Positions 27,026 to 35,623 of a stretch of DNA of 64,000 bases are shown here, piece after piece (the first letter of the stretch is position 1; the number at the start of each line of letters is the position of its first letter). The translations under genes and the position numbers were made by a program. This stretch comes from HGM13233 sp900762805 (GTDB lineage Bacteria; Bacillota; Clostridia; Oscillospirales; Ruminococcaceae). Below the pieces are notes generated by a model. The model worked only from the letters and a program-made list of their open reading frames with translations. It searched no databases and was not told the origin of the DNA. The stretch covers positions 19,383 through 83,382 of the forward strand of contig CALKMA010000034.1 of the NCBI GenBank assembly GCA_937993755.1. Reading direction: 5' to 3'.

Positions 27026-27155
27026 AGTTCTTATACCATACCAAGAACGATTTTGGTTACTATAATAAGGTAGTAAACCGAAAAGCTCTAACGCCCCGCC
27101 AAAGGCGGGACGTTATCTAAGATAGCGCCCCGCCTTTGGCGGGGCGTTATCTTTT
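27026..27155 (+). ncRNA. tracrRNA of the type II-C CRISPR system
   Basis: Bases 27031-27051 are identical to 21 bases of the + strand CRISPR repeat (positions 2-22), then diverge (TTTGGTT), then match again at ACTATAA (27059-27065). Read on the + strand this is an anti-repeat: it pairs with crRNA made from the - strand, with an internal bulge as in known tracrRNAs. After it come a small GGT-AGTAA-ACC hairpin (nexus-like) and two GC-rich hairpins (27090-27114 and 27120-27152). The second is followed by TTTT and acts as terminator. The RNA would be about 125-130 bases. Its place directly upstream of cas9 on the same strand fits. Confidence 0.88.
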
Positions 27156-27215
27156 GTGCCGGAAAGAGCAATAGCGGTTATGGCCGCCCCTTGCCGTCAA
27201 TTGTTATAATTTCGG

Positions 27216-27245
27216 TTGTAAAGCTCCCGCAAAATATGTTATAAT
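27216..27245 (+). promoter_or_regulatory. cas operon promoter
   Basis: TTGTAA (27216-27221) and TATAAT (27240-27245) with an 18-bp spacer; cas9 starts 29 bases later. Confidence 0.6.
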
Positions 27246-27274
27246 CAGATCAAACCAGAAAGGAAGGTGCAGAT

Positions 27275-30200
27275 ATGCTCCCCTATGCGATCGGACTGGA
27301 TATCGGTATTGCTTCGGTTGGCTGGGCCGCCGTTGGCCTTGACAGCGAGGAAAATCCATGCGGAATCCTTCAAATGGGCAGCCGCATTTTTGATGCGGCG
27401 GAAGGCGAAAGAGGAAAATCATTGGCTGCGCCCCGCCGCGAGGCGCGGAGCGTCCGCCGCCGTCTGCGCCGCCATCGGCATCGCAACGAGCGCATCCGTG
27501 CCCTGCTTCTGCGTGAGGGGGTCCTGACACAGGAGCAGATGGACACACTGTTTGATGGGAAGCTGGAGGATATCTATACCCTTCGTGTCCGGGCGTTGGA
27601 TCAGCTGGTCACGCCCGAAGAGTTTTCCCGTATTCTGATCCATCTGGCACAGAGGCGCGGCTTTCGCTCCAACCGCAAAAGCGGCGCCGCCGAGGGCGAG
27701 GACGGCAAGCTGCTGAAGGCGGTGAGCGAGAATGAAGCGCGCATGAAGCAGTGCGGCTATCGGACGGTCGGTGAAATGATTCTGCGCGATAAAGCCTTCG
27801 CCGACCACAAGCGCAACAAGGGCGGCGCCTATCTGGCCACCGTCGCCAGAGCGGCCGTGGAAAAAGAAGCGATGGCGATCTTTGCCAGTCAGCGCGAGAA
27901 AGGCGCCTGCTTTGCCGCACAGCAGCTTGAGAACGAATATATCGAAATCCTTCTCAGCCAGCGCTCTTTTGATGAGGGACCGGGCGGAGAAAGCCCTTAC
28001 GGCGGCAACCAGACCGAGAAAAAGGTCGGCACCTGTACACTGGAGGGAAGCAGCGAGCCGCGGGCGGCCAGGGCCTGCATTTCTTTTGAGGAGTTCACGC
28101 TGCTGGATAAGCTCAACAATCTGCGCGTCGTCAGCAGCGGCAGCTCCGCCGCGCTGGACGAGGAGCAGCGGGCCAAGGTACTGGAGCTTTGCTTCAAAAG
28201 GGATGCTGTTGATTTCAAGGCGATCAGAAGCTGCCTGAAGCTTGAACCGGAGCTTCGGTTCAACCTTGTGAACTACTATGGGAAAGACAAGCCCCAGGAG
28301 GAAGCGGAAAAGAAAACAAAGTTCAGCTACCTGAAGGCCTATCACCGTATCAGGAAGGAATTTGAAAAGAGACAGCCGGGTCGATACGAGATGCTGTCGC
28401 GGGAGCAGCTCAACGAAATCGGGCGTGTCCTTTCGCTGTATAGGACGACTAAGGGCATTCAGACGGCCCTGAAGGATTCCGGCCTGACCGAGGCTGACCT
28501 TGAAACGGTTGATGCGATCGGAAGCTTTTCCAAATTCGGCAATCTTTCCGTCAAGGCGTGTGAAAAGCTGCTGCCTTACCTGCGGCAGGGCATGCGGTAT
28601 AATGAAGCCTGCGAGGCGGCCGGCTACGATTTCAAGGCGCACAGCGGGCAGGAGCGGACGATGCTTCTGCCGGCGCCGGTTGAGGAGTACGATAACCTGA
28701 CCAGCCCCGTTGTGCGGCGGGCCGTTTCGCAGACCATTAAGGTGGTCAACGCCATCATAAGGGAGCAGGGCGGCAGCCCGACCTATGTCAATATTGAATT
28801 GGCCCGCGAGCTTTCCCGTGATTTTAATGAGCGGGAGAAGATCCGGCGCGACAATGAGAGCAACCGCAGTGCCAATGAAAAGCTGATGGAGCAGCTGCGG
28901 AAGGACTACGGCCGCATCAACCCGACGGGGCTTGATCTGGTCAAGCTGCGCCTCTGGCAGGAGCAGCAGGGGTGCTGTGCCTACTCCGGGAAAAACATCC
29001 CGGCCGAGCATCTGTTCGACGAGAATTACGCCGAAATCGACCACATCATTCCCTACAGCATCAGCTTCGACGATACGCGGTCCAACAAGGTGCTTGTCTT
29101 GGCCGGAGAAAATCGGGATAAGGGCAACCGGCTGCCCATGCAGTATCTGAGCGGGGAAAAACGGGAACGCTATATCGTGTGGGTCGAGCGTTTTATACGC
29201 GATCCGCGCAAGAAGGCCAAGCTTCTCAAGGAGCAATTCACGGAGGAGGATGAAAAGCGCTTCAAGGAGCGCAACCTGCAGGACACAAAGACCATGGCGG
29301 TCTTTTTGAAAAACTATATCGAGGATCACCTGCTGTTTGCCCCGTCGAGCCGCCGCATCAAAAGGGTAACAGCCGTCAGCGGCGCCGTAACGGGCTTCCT
29401 GCGCAAGAGGTGGGGCATTGCCAAGGTGAGGGCCAACGGCGATCTGCACCATGCGGTCGATGCGCTTGTTATTGCCTGCACCACAGACGGGATGATCCGG
29501 CGGGTGACACAGTACGCAAATAGCCGCGAGACCCGCTATCAGTCGGCGCAGAGCGCCAGAAACCGGGAGGAATTTCCCCAGCCATGGCCGCACTTCCACC
29601 GCGAGCTTGAGGCCCGTCTGGAGCCCGATCCGCAGGCCGTTATCGCGCAGCTGCGCCTGCCCTTCTACATGAATGGGAACGTGCCCGAAGTCAGGCCTCT
29701 CTTTGTGTCGCGGATGCCGCGGCGAAAGGTGCACGGTCCCGCCCATGGGGCGACCGTCAAGAGCGCCCGTATGCTGGAGGACGGCTATACGCTGGAAAAA
29801 GTTGAGCTGACGGCCTTGAGGCTCGATAAGGACGGCGAGATCGAGAATTATTACAATCCTGAAAGCGACCGGCTGCTGTACGACGCGCTCAGAGCCAGAC
29901 TGGCTGAATGCGGGGGCAATGGCGAAAAAGCCTTCAAGGACATGGAGTTCCGCAAGCCGAAGCGCGACGGAACGCCGGGGCCGGTCGTGAAAAAGGTCAA
30001 GCGCATGAAAAAAAGCACGCTGAATGTTTCGCTGCCCAACGGCGGTGTAGCCAAACATGACAAAAGGGTGCGGATCGACGTCTTTCTTGTGCCGGGAGAT
30101 GGGTACTATTTTGTGCCGATCTATGTGGCCGATACGCTGAAGGCTGAGCTGCCGGACAGGGCGAGCGTTGCCCATAAAGAATACAAGGACTGGAAGCAGA

Positions 30201-30526
30201 TGAGGGAGGAGGACTTCATCTTTTCGCTCTATCCGAACGACCTGGTGAAGGTGACTCACAAGAGCGGGATGACGTTTGCGCGCGCCAACAAGGAAAGCAC
30301 CCTGCCGGAGAGCTATCAGACAAAGTCGGAGTTTGTCTATTACAAGTCGGCCAATATTTCCAAAGGGTCATTAACCGTTATCAATCACGACAATACCTAT
30401 GGCATCGACAGCCTCGGCATCAAAACGCTGCGGGGCCTTGAAAAATATACCGTCGATATGCTGGGCAATGTCAGCCCCGTCGGGCGGGAAAAGCGCCAGC
30501 CGTTCTGCTTCAAAAGGAGGGGCTGA
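27275..30526 (+). CDS. cas9: Cas9 endonuclease, compact type II-C
   Basis: 1083 residues, in the short type II-C size class. RuvC-I is YAIGLDIGIASVGWA, with catalytic Asp9. An Arg-rich bridge helix follows (about 54-75, RREARSVRRRLRRHRHR). RuvC-II is YVNIELARELS, with Glu508. The HNH domain has EIDHIIPYS, with Asp589 and His590, and Asn613 in GENRDKGNR. RuvC-III is LHHAVDALVIAC, with His726 and Asp729. All nuclease residues are present, so the protein should cut both strands of target DNA guided by crRNA:tracrRNA. The opening resembles Geobacillus-type II-C Cas9. GGAAGG precedes the ATG. cas1 starts two bases after its stop. The PAM cannot be read from the sequence. Confidence 0.97.
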   Translation: MLPYAIGLDIGIASVGWAAVGLDSEENPCGILQMGSRIFDAAEGERGKSLAAPRREARSVRRRLRRHRHRNERIRALLLREGVLTQEQMDTLFDGKLEDIYTLRVRALDQLVTPEEFSRILIHLAQRRGFRSNRKSGAAEGEDGKLLKAVSENEARMKQCGYRTVGEMILRDKAFADHKRNKGGAYLATVARAAVEKEAMAIFASQREKGACFAAQQLENEYIEILLSQRSFDEGPGGESPYGGNQTEKKVGTCTLEGSSEPRAARACISFEEFTLLDKLNNLRVVSSGSSAALDEEQRAKVLELCFKRDAVDFKAIRSCLKLEPELRFNLVNYYGKDKPQEEAEKKTKFSYLKAYHRIRKEFEKRQPGRYEMLSREQLNEIGRVLSLYRTTKGIQTALKDSGLTEADLETVDAIGSFSKFGNLSVKACEKLLPYLRQGMRYNEACEAAGYDFKAHSGQERTMLLPAPVEEYDNLTSPVVRRAVSQTIKVVNAIIREQGGSPTYVNIELARELSRDFNEREKIRRDNESNRSANEKLMEQLRKDYGRINPTGLDLVKLRLWQEQQGCCAYSGKNIPAEHLFDENYAEIDHIIPYSISFDDTRSNKVLVLAGENRDKGNRLPMQYLSGEKRERYIVWVERFIRDPRKKAKLLKEQFTEEDEKRFKERNLQDTKTMAVFLKNYIEDHLLFAPSSRRIKRVTAVSGAVTGFLRKRWGIAKVRANGDLHHAVDALVIACTTDGMIRRVTQYANSRETRYQSAQSARNREEFPQPWPHFHRELEARLEPDPQAVIAQLRLPFYMNGNVPEVRPLFVSRMPRRKVHGPAHGATVKSARMLEDGYTLEKVELTALRLDKDGEIENYYNPESDRLLYDALRARLAECGGNGEKAFKDMEFRKPKRDGTPGPVVKKVKRMKKSTLNVSLPNGGVAKHDKRVRIDVFLVPGDGYYFVPIYVADTLKAELPDRASVAHKEYKDWKQMREEDFIFSLYPNDLVKVTHKSGMTFARANKESTLPESYQTKSEFVYYKSANISKGSLTVINHDNTYGIDSLGIKTLRGLEKYTVDMLGNVSPVGREKRQPFCFKRRG

Positions 30527-30528
30527 GC

Positions 30529-31425
30529 ATGGCCTACCGTTCTGTGCTGATCGAGAGCGATGTCCATCTATCGGTAAGAAACCGGCAGCTCGTCATCCGG
30601 GCCGACGGCGACCATTCGCTGCCGGTCGAGGATCTTTCTGCGCTCGTGCTGGAAAGCCGCCAATCCACCATCACAACAGCCGCTCTGTCCCTTTTAGGGC
30701 AGAGCGGCTGCGCTGTTTATGTCTGCGATGAAAAGCATATGCCCTGCGGCGTACTGCAGCCCTTTGCCGCACATTCGCGGGAGCTGGCTGTTGTGCGGCG
30801 GCAGCTGGAGGCGCCGGAGCCGCTCAAAAAGCGGCTGTGGCAGGTCATAGTTGTGGCCAAGATCCAGAATCAGGCGGCCTGCCTTTCGCTCTGCGGGAAG
30901 CAGGCGGCCGCCGACGGCCTTCTGGCTATGGCCGGGGCCGTCCGTTCGGGCGATACGGCCAATACCGAGGCGGCCGCGGCTGCCCGCTATTTTCCGGCGC
31001 TGTTTGAGCCGGGCTTTACCCGCGGGCGGGAGGATCCGCGCAACGCCGCCCTCAATTACGGCTATGCCATCCTGCGCGGCAGCATCGCGCGCCATCTGGC
31101 GGCTTACGGCCTTGCCCCGTATATGGGGCTGCATCACCGCAGCGAGCTGAACAATTTCAATCTGGCCGACGATCTGATCGAGCCGTTCCGGCCGCTGGTG
31201 GACTGTATGACGGCCTCATGGTTTGGGGACGAGCCCTTTACGGCGGAAAACCGGCGGCTGATGCTGACCTGCCTGCATATGGAGCTGCTTTCGGGCGGCA
31301 GCCGTCACAGCGCCGGCTATGCCATTGAACGGCTGGTGCAGAGCCTGTCAAAAAGTCTGGAGCAAAAGGAGGTGGCGCTGCAGCTGCCGGCGCTGGAACA
31401 ATTGCGGCTGCATGCCTATGAATAA
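30529..31425 (+). CDS. cas1: CRISPR integrase Cas1 (type II)
   Basis: 298 residues, starting two bases after cas9. It has the type II Cas1 layout: an N-terminal beta domain, then TEAAAAARYFPALF (Glu147), GLHHRSELNNFNLADDL (His203) and the closing LIEPFRP (Glu218), which form the metal-dependent integrase site. With Cas2 it inserts new spacers at the array. Codons 50-60 contain an unusual 14-bp inverted repeat (30678-30711). The reading frame is intact across it. The cas2 start overlaps the end of this gene. Confidence 0.96.
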   Translation: MAYRSVLIESDVHLSVRNRQLVIRADGDHSLPVEDLSALVLESRQSTITTAALSLLGQSGCAVYVCDEKHMPCGVLQPFAAHSRELAVVRRQLEAPEPLKKRLWQVIVVAKIQNQAACLSLCGKQAAADGLLAMAGAVRSGDTANTEAAAAARYFPALFEPGFTRGREDPRNAALNYGYAILRGSIARHLAAYGLAPYMGLHHRSELNNFNLADDLIEPFRPLVDCMTASWFGDEPFTAENRRLMLTCLHMELLSGGSRHSAGYAIERLVQSLSKSLEQKEVALQLPALEQLRLHAYE

Positions 31426-31738
31426 GCTGATGAGGATATTGGTATTTTTTGATCTGCCCGTTCGCACCAAGCCGCAGCGCCGGGAGGCGACGCGCTTCCG
31501 CAATTTTCTGCTGAAGGACGGGTACCATATGCTGCAGTATTCGGTTTATGCCCGCGTGTGCAACGGGGCCGACGCCGTGGAAAAGCACCGTGTTCGGATC
31601 TATGATAATTTGCCGAAGAATGGCGCTGTCCGCATGATGGCAATAACAGAACGGCAGTTTGAGGCGATAGAAATATTGCTGGGCCCACACTGTGCGGCGG
31701 ATGAGCCGTTTGAATCGGAAATGATGTCTGTTTTTTGA
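31418..31738 (+). CDS. cas2: CRISPR integration protein Cas2
   Basis: 106 residues. The ATG at 31418 overlaps the last eight bases of cas1; an internal ATG four codons later is the alternative. It has the ferredoxin-like Cas2 fold with RILVFFDLPV (Asp12, the conserved position) and YSVYARVC as the next strand. It forms the Cas1-Cas2 integration complex. No csn2 or cas4 follows; a strong terminator comes directly after, which sets subtype II-C. Confidence 0.95.
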   Translation: MNKLMRILVFFDLPVRTKPQRREATRFRNFLLKDGYHMLQYSVYARVCNGADAVEKHRVRIYDNLPKNGAVRMMAITERQFEAIEILLGPHCAADEPFESEMMSVF

Positions 31739-31746
31739 AAAAAGCA

Positions 31747-31787
31747 GGAAGCCGGTCGGTTTTAAGCCGACCGGCTTCCCTTTTTTT
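31747..31787 (+). terminator. Terminator of the cas operon
   Basis: GGAAGCCGGTCGG pairs with CCGACCGGCTTCC (13 bp), followed by seven T; the array starts 54 bases further on. Confidence 0.9.
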
Positions 31788-31840
31788 GCAGAACAAACAA
31801 CCCGAATTTCCGCTTCAGGAAAGCGTATTCCCGATCGTCT

Positions 31841-34054
31841 ATTATACCATACCAAGAACGATCAGGGAACTATAACATTGGAGTGGTTATCAATGCCTTG
31901 TTGTTCATTATACCATACCAAGAACGATCAGGGAACTATAACTTGAAAATTTGAACGCTATCGCTGGCTTTTATTATACCATACCAAGAACGATCAGGGA
32001 ACTATAACCTGCTTCACCGCCTGCTTATGGGCTTGCGTATTATACCATACCAAGAACGATCAGGGAACTATAACGTTACTGTTGGTCGTATAGGTCGTTC
32101 GCAGATTATACCATACCAAGAACGATCAGGGAACTATAACTGTTGAGGTTGACGAAATGGAGCTCTCGGTATTATACCATACCAAGAACGATCAGGGAAC
32201 TATAACCTCTATGACGTTGAATTCGAGGGCGAGAAGATTATACCATACCAAGAACGATCAGGGAACTATAACGGCAAGGCGGCTAAGAAATCATAAGGAG
32301 GCATTATACCATACCAAGAACGATCAGGGAACTATAACGCATAAGTGCAAGGTATTTTTCAAATGGCTATTATACCATACCAAGAACGATCAGGGAACTA
32401 TAACTGTGAGCGTGAACGGCTACAAGGCGTTCTGATTATACCATACCAAGAACGATCAGGGAACTATAACTCGTAGCTCCGGCGAGTTTCCATAGGAATA
32501 ATTATACCATACCAAGAACGATCAGGGAACTATAACCACTTTTTGTTGATACTGTTTCATGGACAAATTATACCATACCAAGAACGATCAGGGAACTATA
32601 ACGTGGTTGTCGGACGTATTGCGCGCGCTCAAATTATACCATACCAAGAACGATCAGGGAACTATAACTCGAACGACATCATACCGGTTAATACTCTCAT
32701 TATACCATACCAAGAACGATCAGGGAACTATAACGCGGTTCAACTGTTTGTTGGGTGGAAGTTGATTATACCATACCAAGAACGATCAGGGAACTATAAC
32801 TTTATTGTCTGAACATGAATGTATTCGTGTATTATACCATACCAAGAACGATCAGGGAACTATAACTTTTTGTTCTCAACGCTGAATTCAGTTTGGATTA
32901 TACCATACCAAGAACGATCAGGGAACTATAACACTATCGTTAGTACTCCGATTCTGTTTCTGATTATACCATACCAAGAACGATCAGGGAACTATAACGC
33001 CGTTGTCCAGTCGCGCATCCTTGTCGATATTATACCATACCAAGAACGATCAGGGAACTATAACCTTTTTGGGATCGCTGAAAATCAGATTGAAATTATA
33101 CCATACCAAGAACGATCAGGGAACTATAACGAAAATCGCTATATACAGCACGGCGGCGACATTATACCATACCAAGAACGATCAGGGAACTATAACACGC
33201 GCGTTGCGCGCGTCAGCTTGAAGCTGATTATACCATACCAAGAACGATCAGGGAACTATAACCGTTCTGATGGTGATCTCGACATCGGAGAAATTATACC
33301 ATACCAAGAACGATCAGGGAACTATAACACGGGCATTTCCTGTTTGTAAACGTCCGCAATTATACCATACCAAGAACGATCAGGGAACTATAACCAAAAT
33401 CCACGAAACCATTTTAGTATTCTAATTATACCATACCAAGAACGATCAGGGAACTATAACGTTCTGCGCGGTATTGTCATGGCGCTTGACATTATACCAT
33501 ACCAAGAACGATCAGGGAACTATAACTTGTTGACTTGTTTAGATGGTGTCTTGACAATTATACCATACCAAGAACGATCAGGGAACTATAACTTCGGCGG
33601 CATGCTGTTCGCATTCCTTCCAATTATACCATACCAAGAACGATCAGGGAACTATAACGGAAAATATGGAGCCAGCAGCGCCACGGGCATTATACCATAC
33701 CAAGAACGATCAGGGAACTATAACCAGCAGACTGCGCCGGAAAAGCGGCCGGAAATTATACCATACCAAGAACGATCAGGGAACTATAACTATTAAAGTA
33801 AAAAGCCGCCGCCCTGTTGAATTATACCATACCAAGAACGATCAGGGAACTATAACTATTAAAGTAAAAAGCCGCCGCCCTGTTGAATTATACCATACCA
33901 AGAACGATCAGGGAACTATAATAAAAAAGTGTGTTGTCCCGTATGTGAATGGATTATACCATACCAAGAACGATCAGGGAACTATAACGCGGGGGAATAC
34001 ATATCGACGTTCGGGCCGATTATACCATACCAAGAACGATCAGGGAACTATAAC
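31841..34054 (-). CRISPR. CRISPR array, 34 repeats of 36 bp and 33 spacers of 30 bp
   Basis: Repeats start every 66 bases from 31841 to 34019. On the crRNA (-) strand each begins GTTATAGTTCCCTGATCG and ends TTGGTATGGTATAAT, the type II-C pattern also seen in Geobacillus and Campylobacter repeats. Spacer length is uniform at 30. Nearly all repeats are identical; the one at 33887 has a changed last base on the + strand (T for C). The spacers at 33791-33820 and 33857-33886 are identical neighbours. The crRNA direction follows from the tracrRNA anti-repeat, which has the + strand repeat sequence. Each repeat carries the extended -10 TGGTATAAT on the - strand and could start its own crRNA. Open frames through the array are artefacts of the 66-base period. 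Confidence 0.97.
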
Positions 34055-34123
34055 TAAAAGCCATTTGCCTCTATGAGCTTTGACATGGTGAATTTTCCTT
34101 TCTGTTTGATTTTAAGGCCTTTT

Positions 34124-34498
34124 TCAGTGCTGGCTGCTCATGATCCGGTCGCTGAGGGTCATGACGGCAGCCTTGTATCTCGCGCGGCGATGATTCAGGA
34201 TGGTTTTGTAAAGAGGATAGTTGATAAGTGCCATTGCCATGCCGATAACGCCGATGATAATGCCGGGGACCATAGTGCTGCCGGTCATGCCGACGACGAA
34301 CCCGATGTCCGTCATGATAAGGCTCATGCCGCAGCCCATAACGATAGCGTCAGCGCTGCCGAAGACATAGGCAAATATGCCGGCCGGACGCCGGACCTTC
34401 GCGTCAAGCTCTTTCAGTGCATCGAACTGCGTATGCTCCTTTTCCATATACTGCGTGCGGATCTTCTGTGCGAGATATTTCTGATCATTGCTGTCCAT
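34124..34498 (-). CDS. Small conserved two-segment membrane protein
   Basis: 124 residues from the ATG eight bases after AAAGGAGC; the frame continues upstream without a ribosome site. A charged N-terminal helix (QKYLAQKIRTQYMEKEHTQF, then LKELDAKVRRP) is followed by two membrane segments at about 43-65 and 70-92 (MVPGIIIGVIGMAMALINYP), then a basic tail. Similar small proteins are common in Clostridia, but I know no proven function. It lies 125 bases downstream of the DeoR gene on the same strand. Confidence 0.7.
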   Translation of the reverse strand: MDSNDQKYLAQKIRTQYMEKEHTQFDALKELDAKVRRPAGIFAYVFGSADAIVMGCGMSLIMTDIGFVVGMTGSTMVPGIIIGVIGMAMALINYPLYKTILNHRRARYKAAVMTLSDRIMSSQH

Positions 34499-34623
34499 AA
34501 CAGGGAGCTCCTTTTCGTTTTGTTTGACTGCAGTATAAACGTCGGATGTTCCGGAGATGTTTGAGGAATGTTTCCGTTCTATTAAAATCCCAAAAAGTAC
34601 TTTCCGAAGGCTTTCCGCCGCTG

Positions 34624-35397
34624 TCATTCGGGTGTGCGCACGTCTTGCCCATCGATCGGCAGAACGATGCAGCGGAAGTGCGTGTCAAAGGGCGGGGTCT
34701 TGTCTGAAATCAAAGTAACTTCTTCTGGCAGGGCGAATCTCAGTAAGGCGTTTTTTCCGTATTTGGAGGAATCGGCGAGAACATAGACCTTTTTTGATTT
34801 GGCAATGATTTGGCGTTTCATCTGGCTGTCTCTGAAACTGGAATAGAAACCGGAGGCATTGATGGCGGTAGTGCCCAAAAAAGCAGTAATGATGTTCATG
34901 CCCTCCAGAAAGAAATCTTCGCCGCCATAGATTGCACCTGAACCGCTTGAAATAAAGCCGCCGCAGACATAGGTTTTTATGCCGGCCGAGATCAGGCCGG
35001 GAAGAGCAGTGGGGCTGTTGGTTATGACCAATATATTTTTTGCCTTGATAAAGGGAATGATATTGCTGGTTGTGGAGCCGGCATCGATATAGATGATGTC
35101 ATTGTTGTGGATTAGCTCAGCGGCGTATCGCGCAAGAGTGTTTTTTACGGTAGGGCTTTTTCCCTGCCGGAAAAAGATGATATCACTTGTGCCGAAATCA
35201 GGCGTGACGGAGTTGTCTACGTCGCCTATTTTTACAGTTCCATTTTTGCAGGTCAATATGTTGCGGTCGCCCAACTGCTTGATGTCTCTCCTTATTGTTG
35301 CGATGGAAACGTCAACCTTTTCAGCCAGAGCTTTTACGCTGATTTCATTGTTTTCGATCAAAATATTGATAATTTTGCTCCACCGGTCGATAATCAT
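34624..35397 (-). CDS. DeoR/GlpR-family sugar regulator
   Basis: 257 residues from the ATG after GGAGG. It has the N-terminal DeoR helix-turn-helix (VKALAEKVDVSIATIRRDIK, about 21-40) and a C-terminal sugar-phosphate sensor domain of the ISOCOT type, with YIDAGSTTSNI as the ligand loop and LITNSP/VITNSPTAL next. DeoR regulators bind a phosphorylated sugar and release DNA. It is divergent from the PTS-glucosidase operon at 35624 and very likely controls it through the AT-rich gap between them. Confidence 0.9.
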   Translation of the reverse strand: MIIDRWSKIINILIENNEISVKALAEKVDVSIATIRRDIKQLGDRNILTCKNGTVKIGDVDNSVTPDFGTSDIIFFRQGKSPTVKNTLARYAAELIHNNDIIYIDAGSTTSNIIPFIKAKNILVITNSPTALPGLISAGIKTYVCGGFISSGSGAIYGGEDFFLEGMNIITAFLGTTAINASGFYSSFRDSQMKRQIIAKSKKVYVLADSSKYGKNALLRFALPEEVTLISDKTPPFDTHFRCIVLPIDGQDVRTPE

Positions 35398-35427
35398 GTA
35401 GAATCCTCCAAAATCTTTTCTTTGATT

Positions 35428-35456
35428 ATGATAATACAATTCGTGACTTTTTTCAA
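35428..35456 (-). promoter_or_regulatory. Promoter of the DeoR gene
   Basis: On the - strand TTGAAA (35451-35456) and TATCAT (35428-35433), 17 bp apart. Confidence 0.5.
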
Positions 35457-35548
35457 GTTAAATCAAAAAATAACACAATTTAGACGTGATAAGTGGCAAA
35501 TCGAATCACATTATGATGTTTAATTGATAATGAGGCTTATTTTATGAT

Positions 35549-35577
35549 TTGACAAACTTGCGACGGGGAGGTATTAT
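35549..35577 (+). promoter_or_regulatory. Promoter of the PTS operon
   Basis: TTGACA (35549-35554) and TATTAT (35572-35577), 17 bp apart. The AT-rich DNA upstream (35460-35548) is the likely place of the DeoR operator, but no exact palindrome was identified. Confidence 0.75.
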
Positions 35578-35623
35578 GTAGATAAGCTAGCTGAACAAGA
35601 AATTCTATGGGGGTCAATCAAAA

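Noticed and set aside
27031..27065. A lone, degenerate CRISPR repeat upstream of cas9
   Set aside because: Its position after a promoter, its bulged match and the hairpins with terminator that follow make it the tracrRNA anti-repeat, not an array remnant.
27419..30259. 946-residue open frame on the - strand
   Set aside because: It lies opposite cas9; no protein family features.
31418..31788. A csn2 or cas4 gene after cas2
   Set aside because: Only a terminator follows cas2 before the array, so subtype II-A and II-B were ruled out.
31841..34076. Several open frames with repeating LYHTKNDQGTIT or IIPYQERSGNYN units
   Set aside because: They are translations of the CRISPR repeat; the 66-base period keeps frames open by chance.
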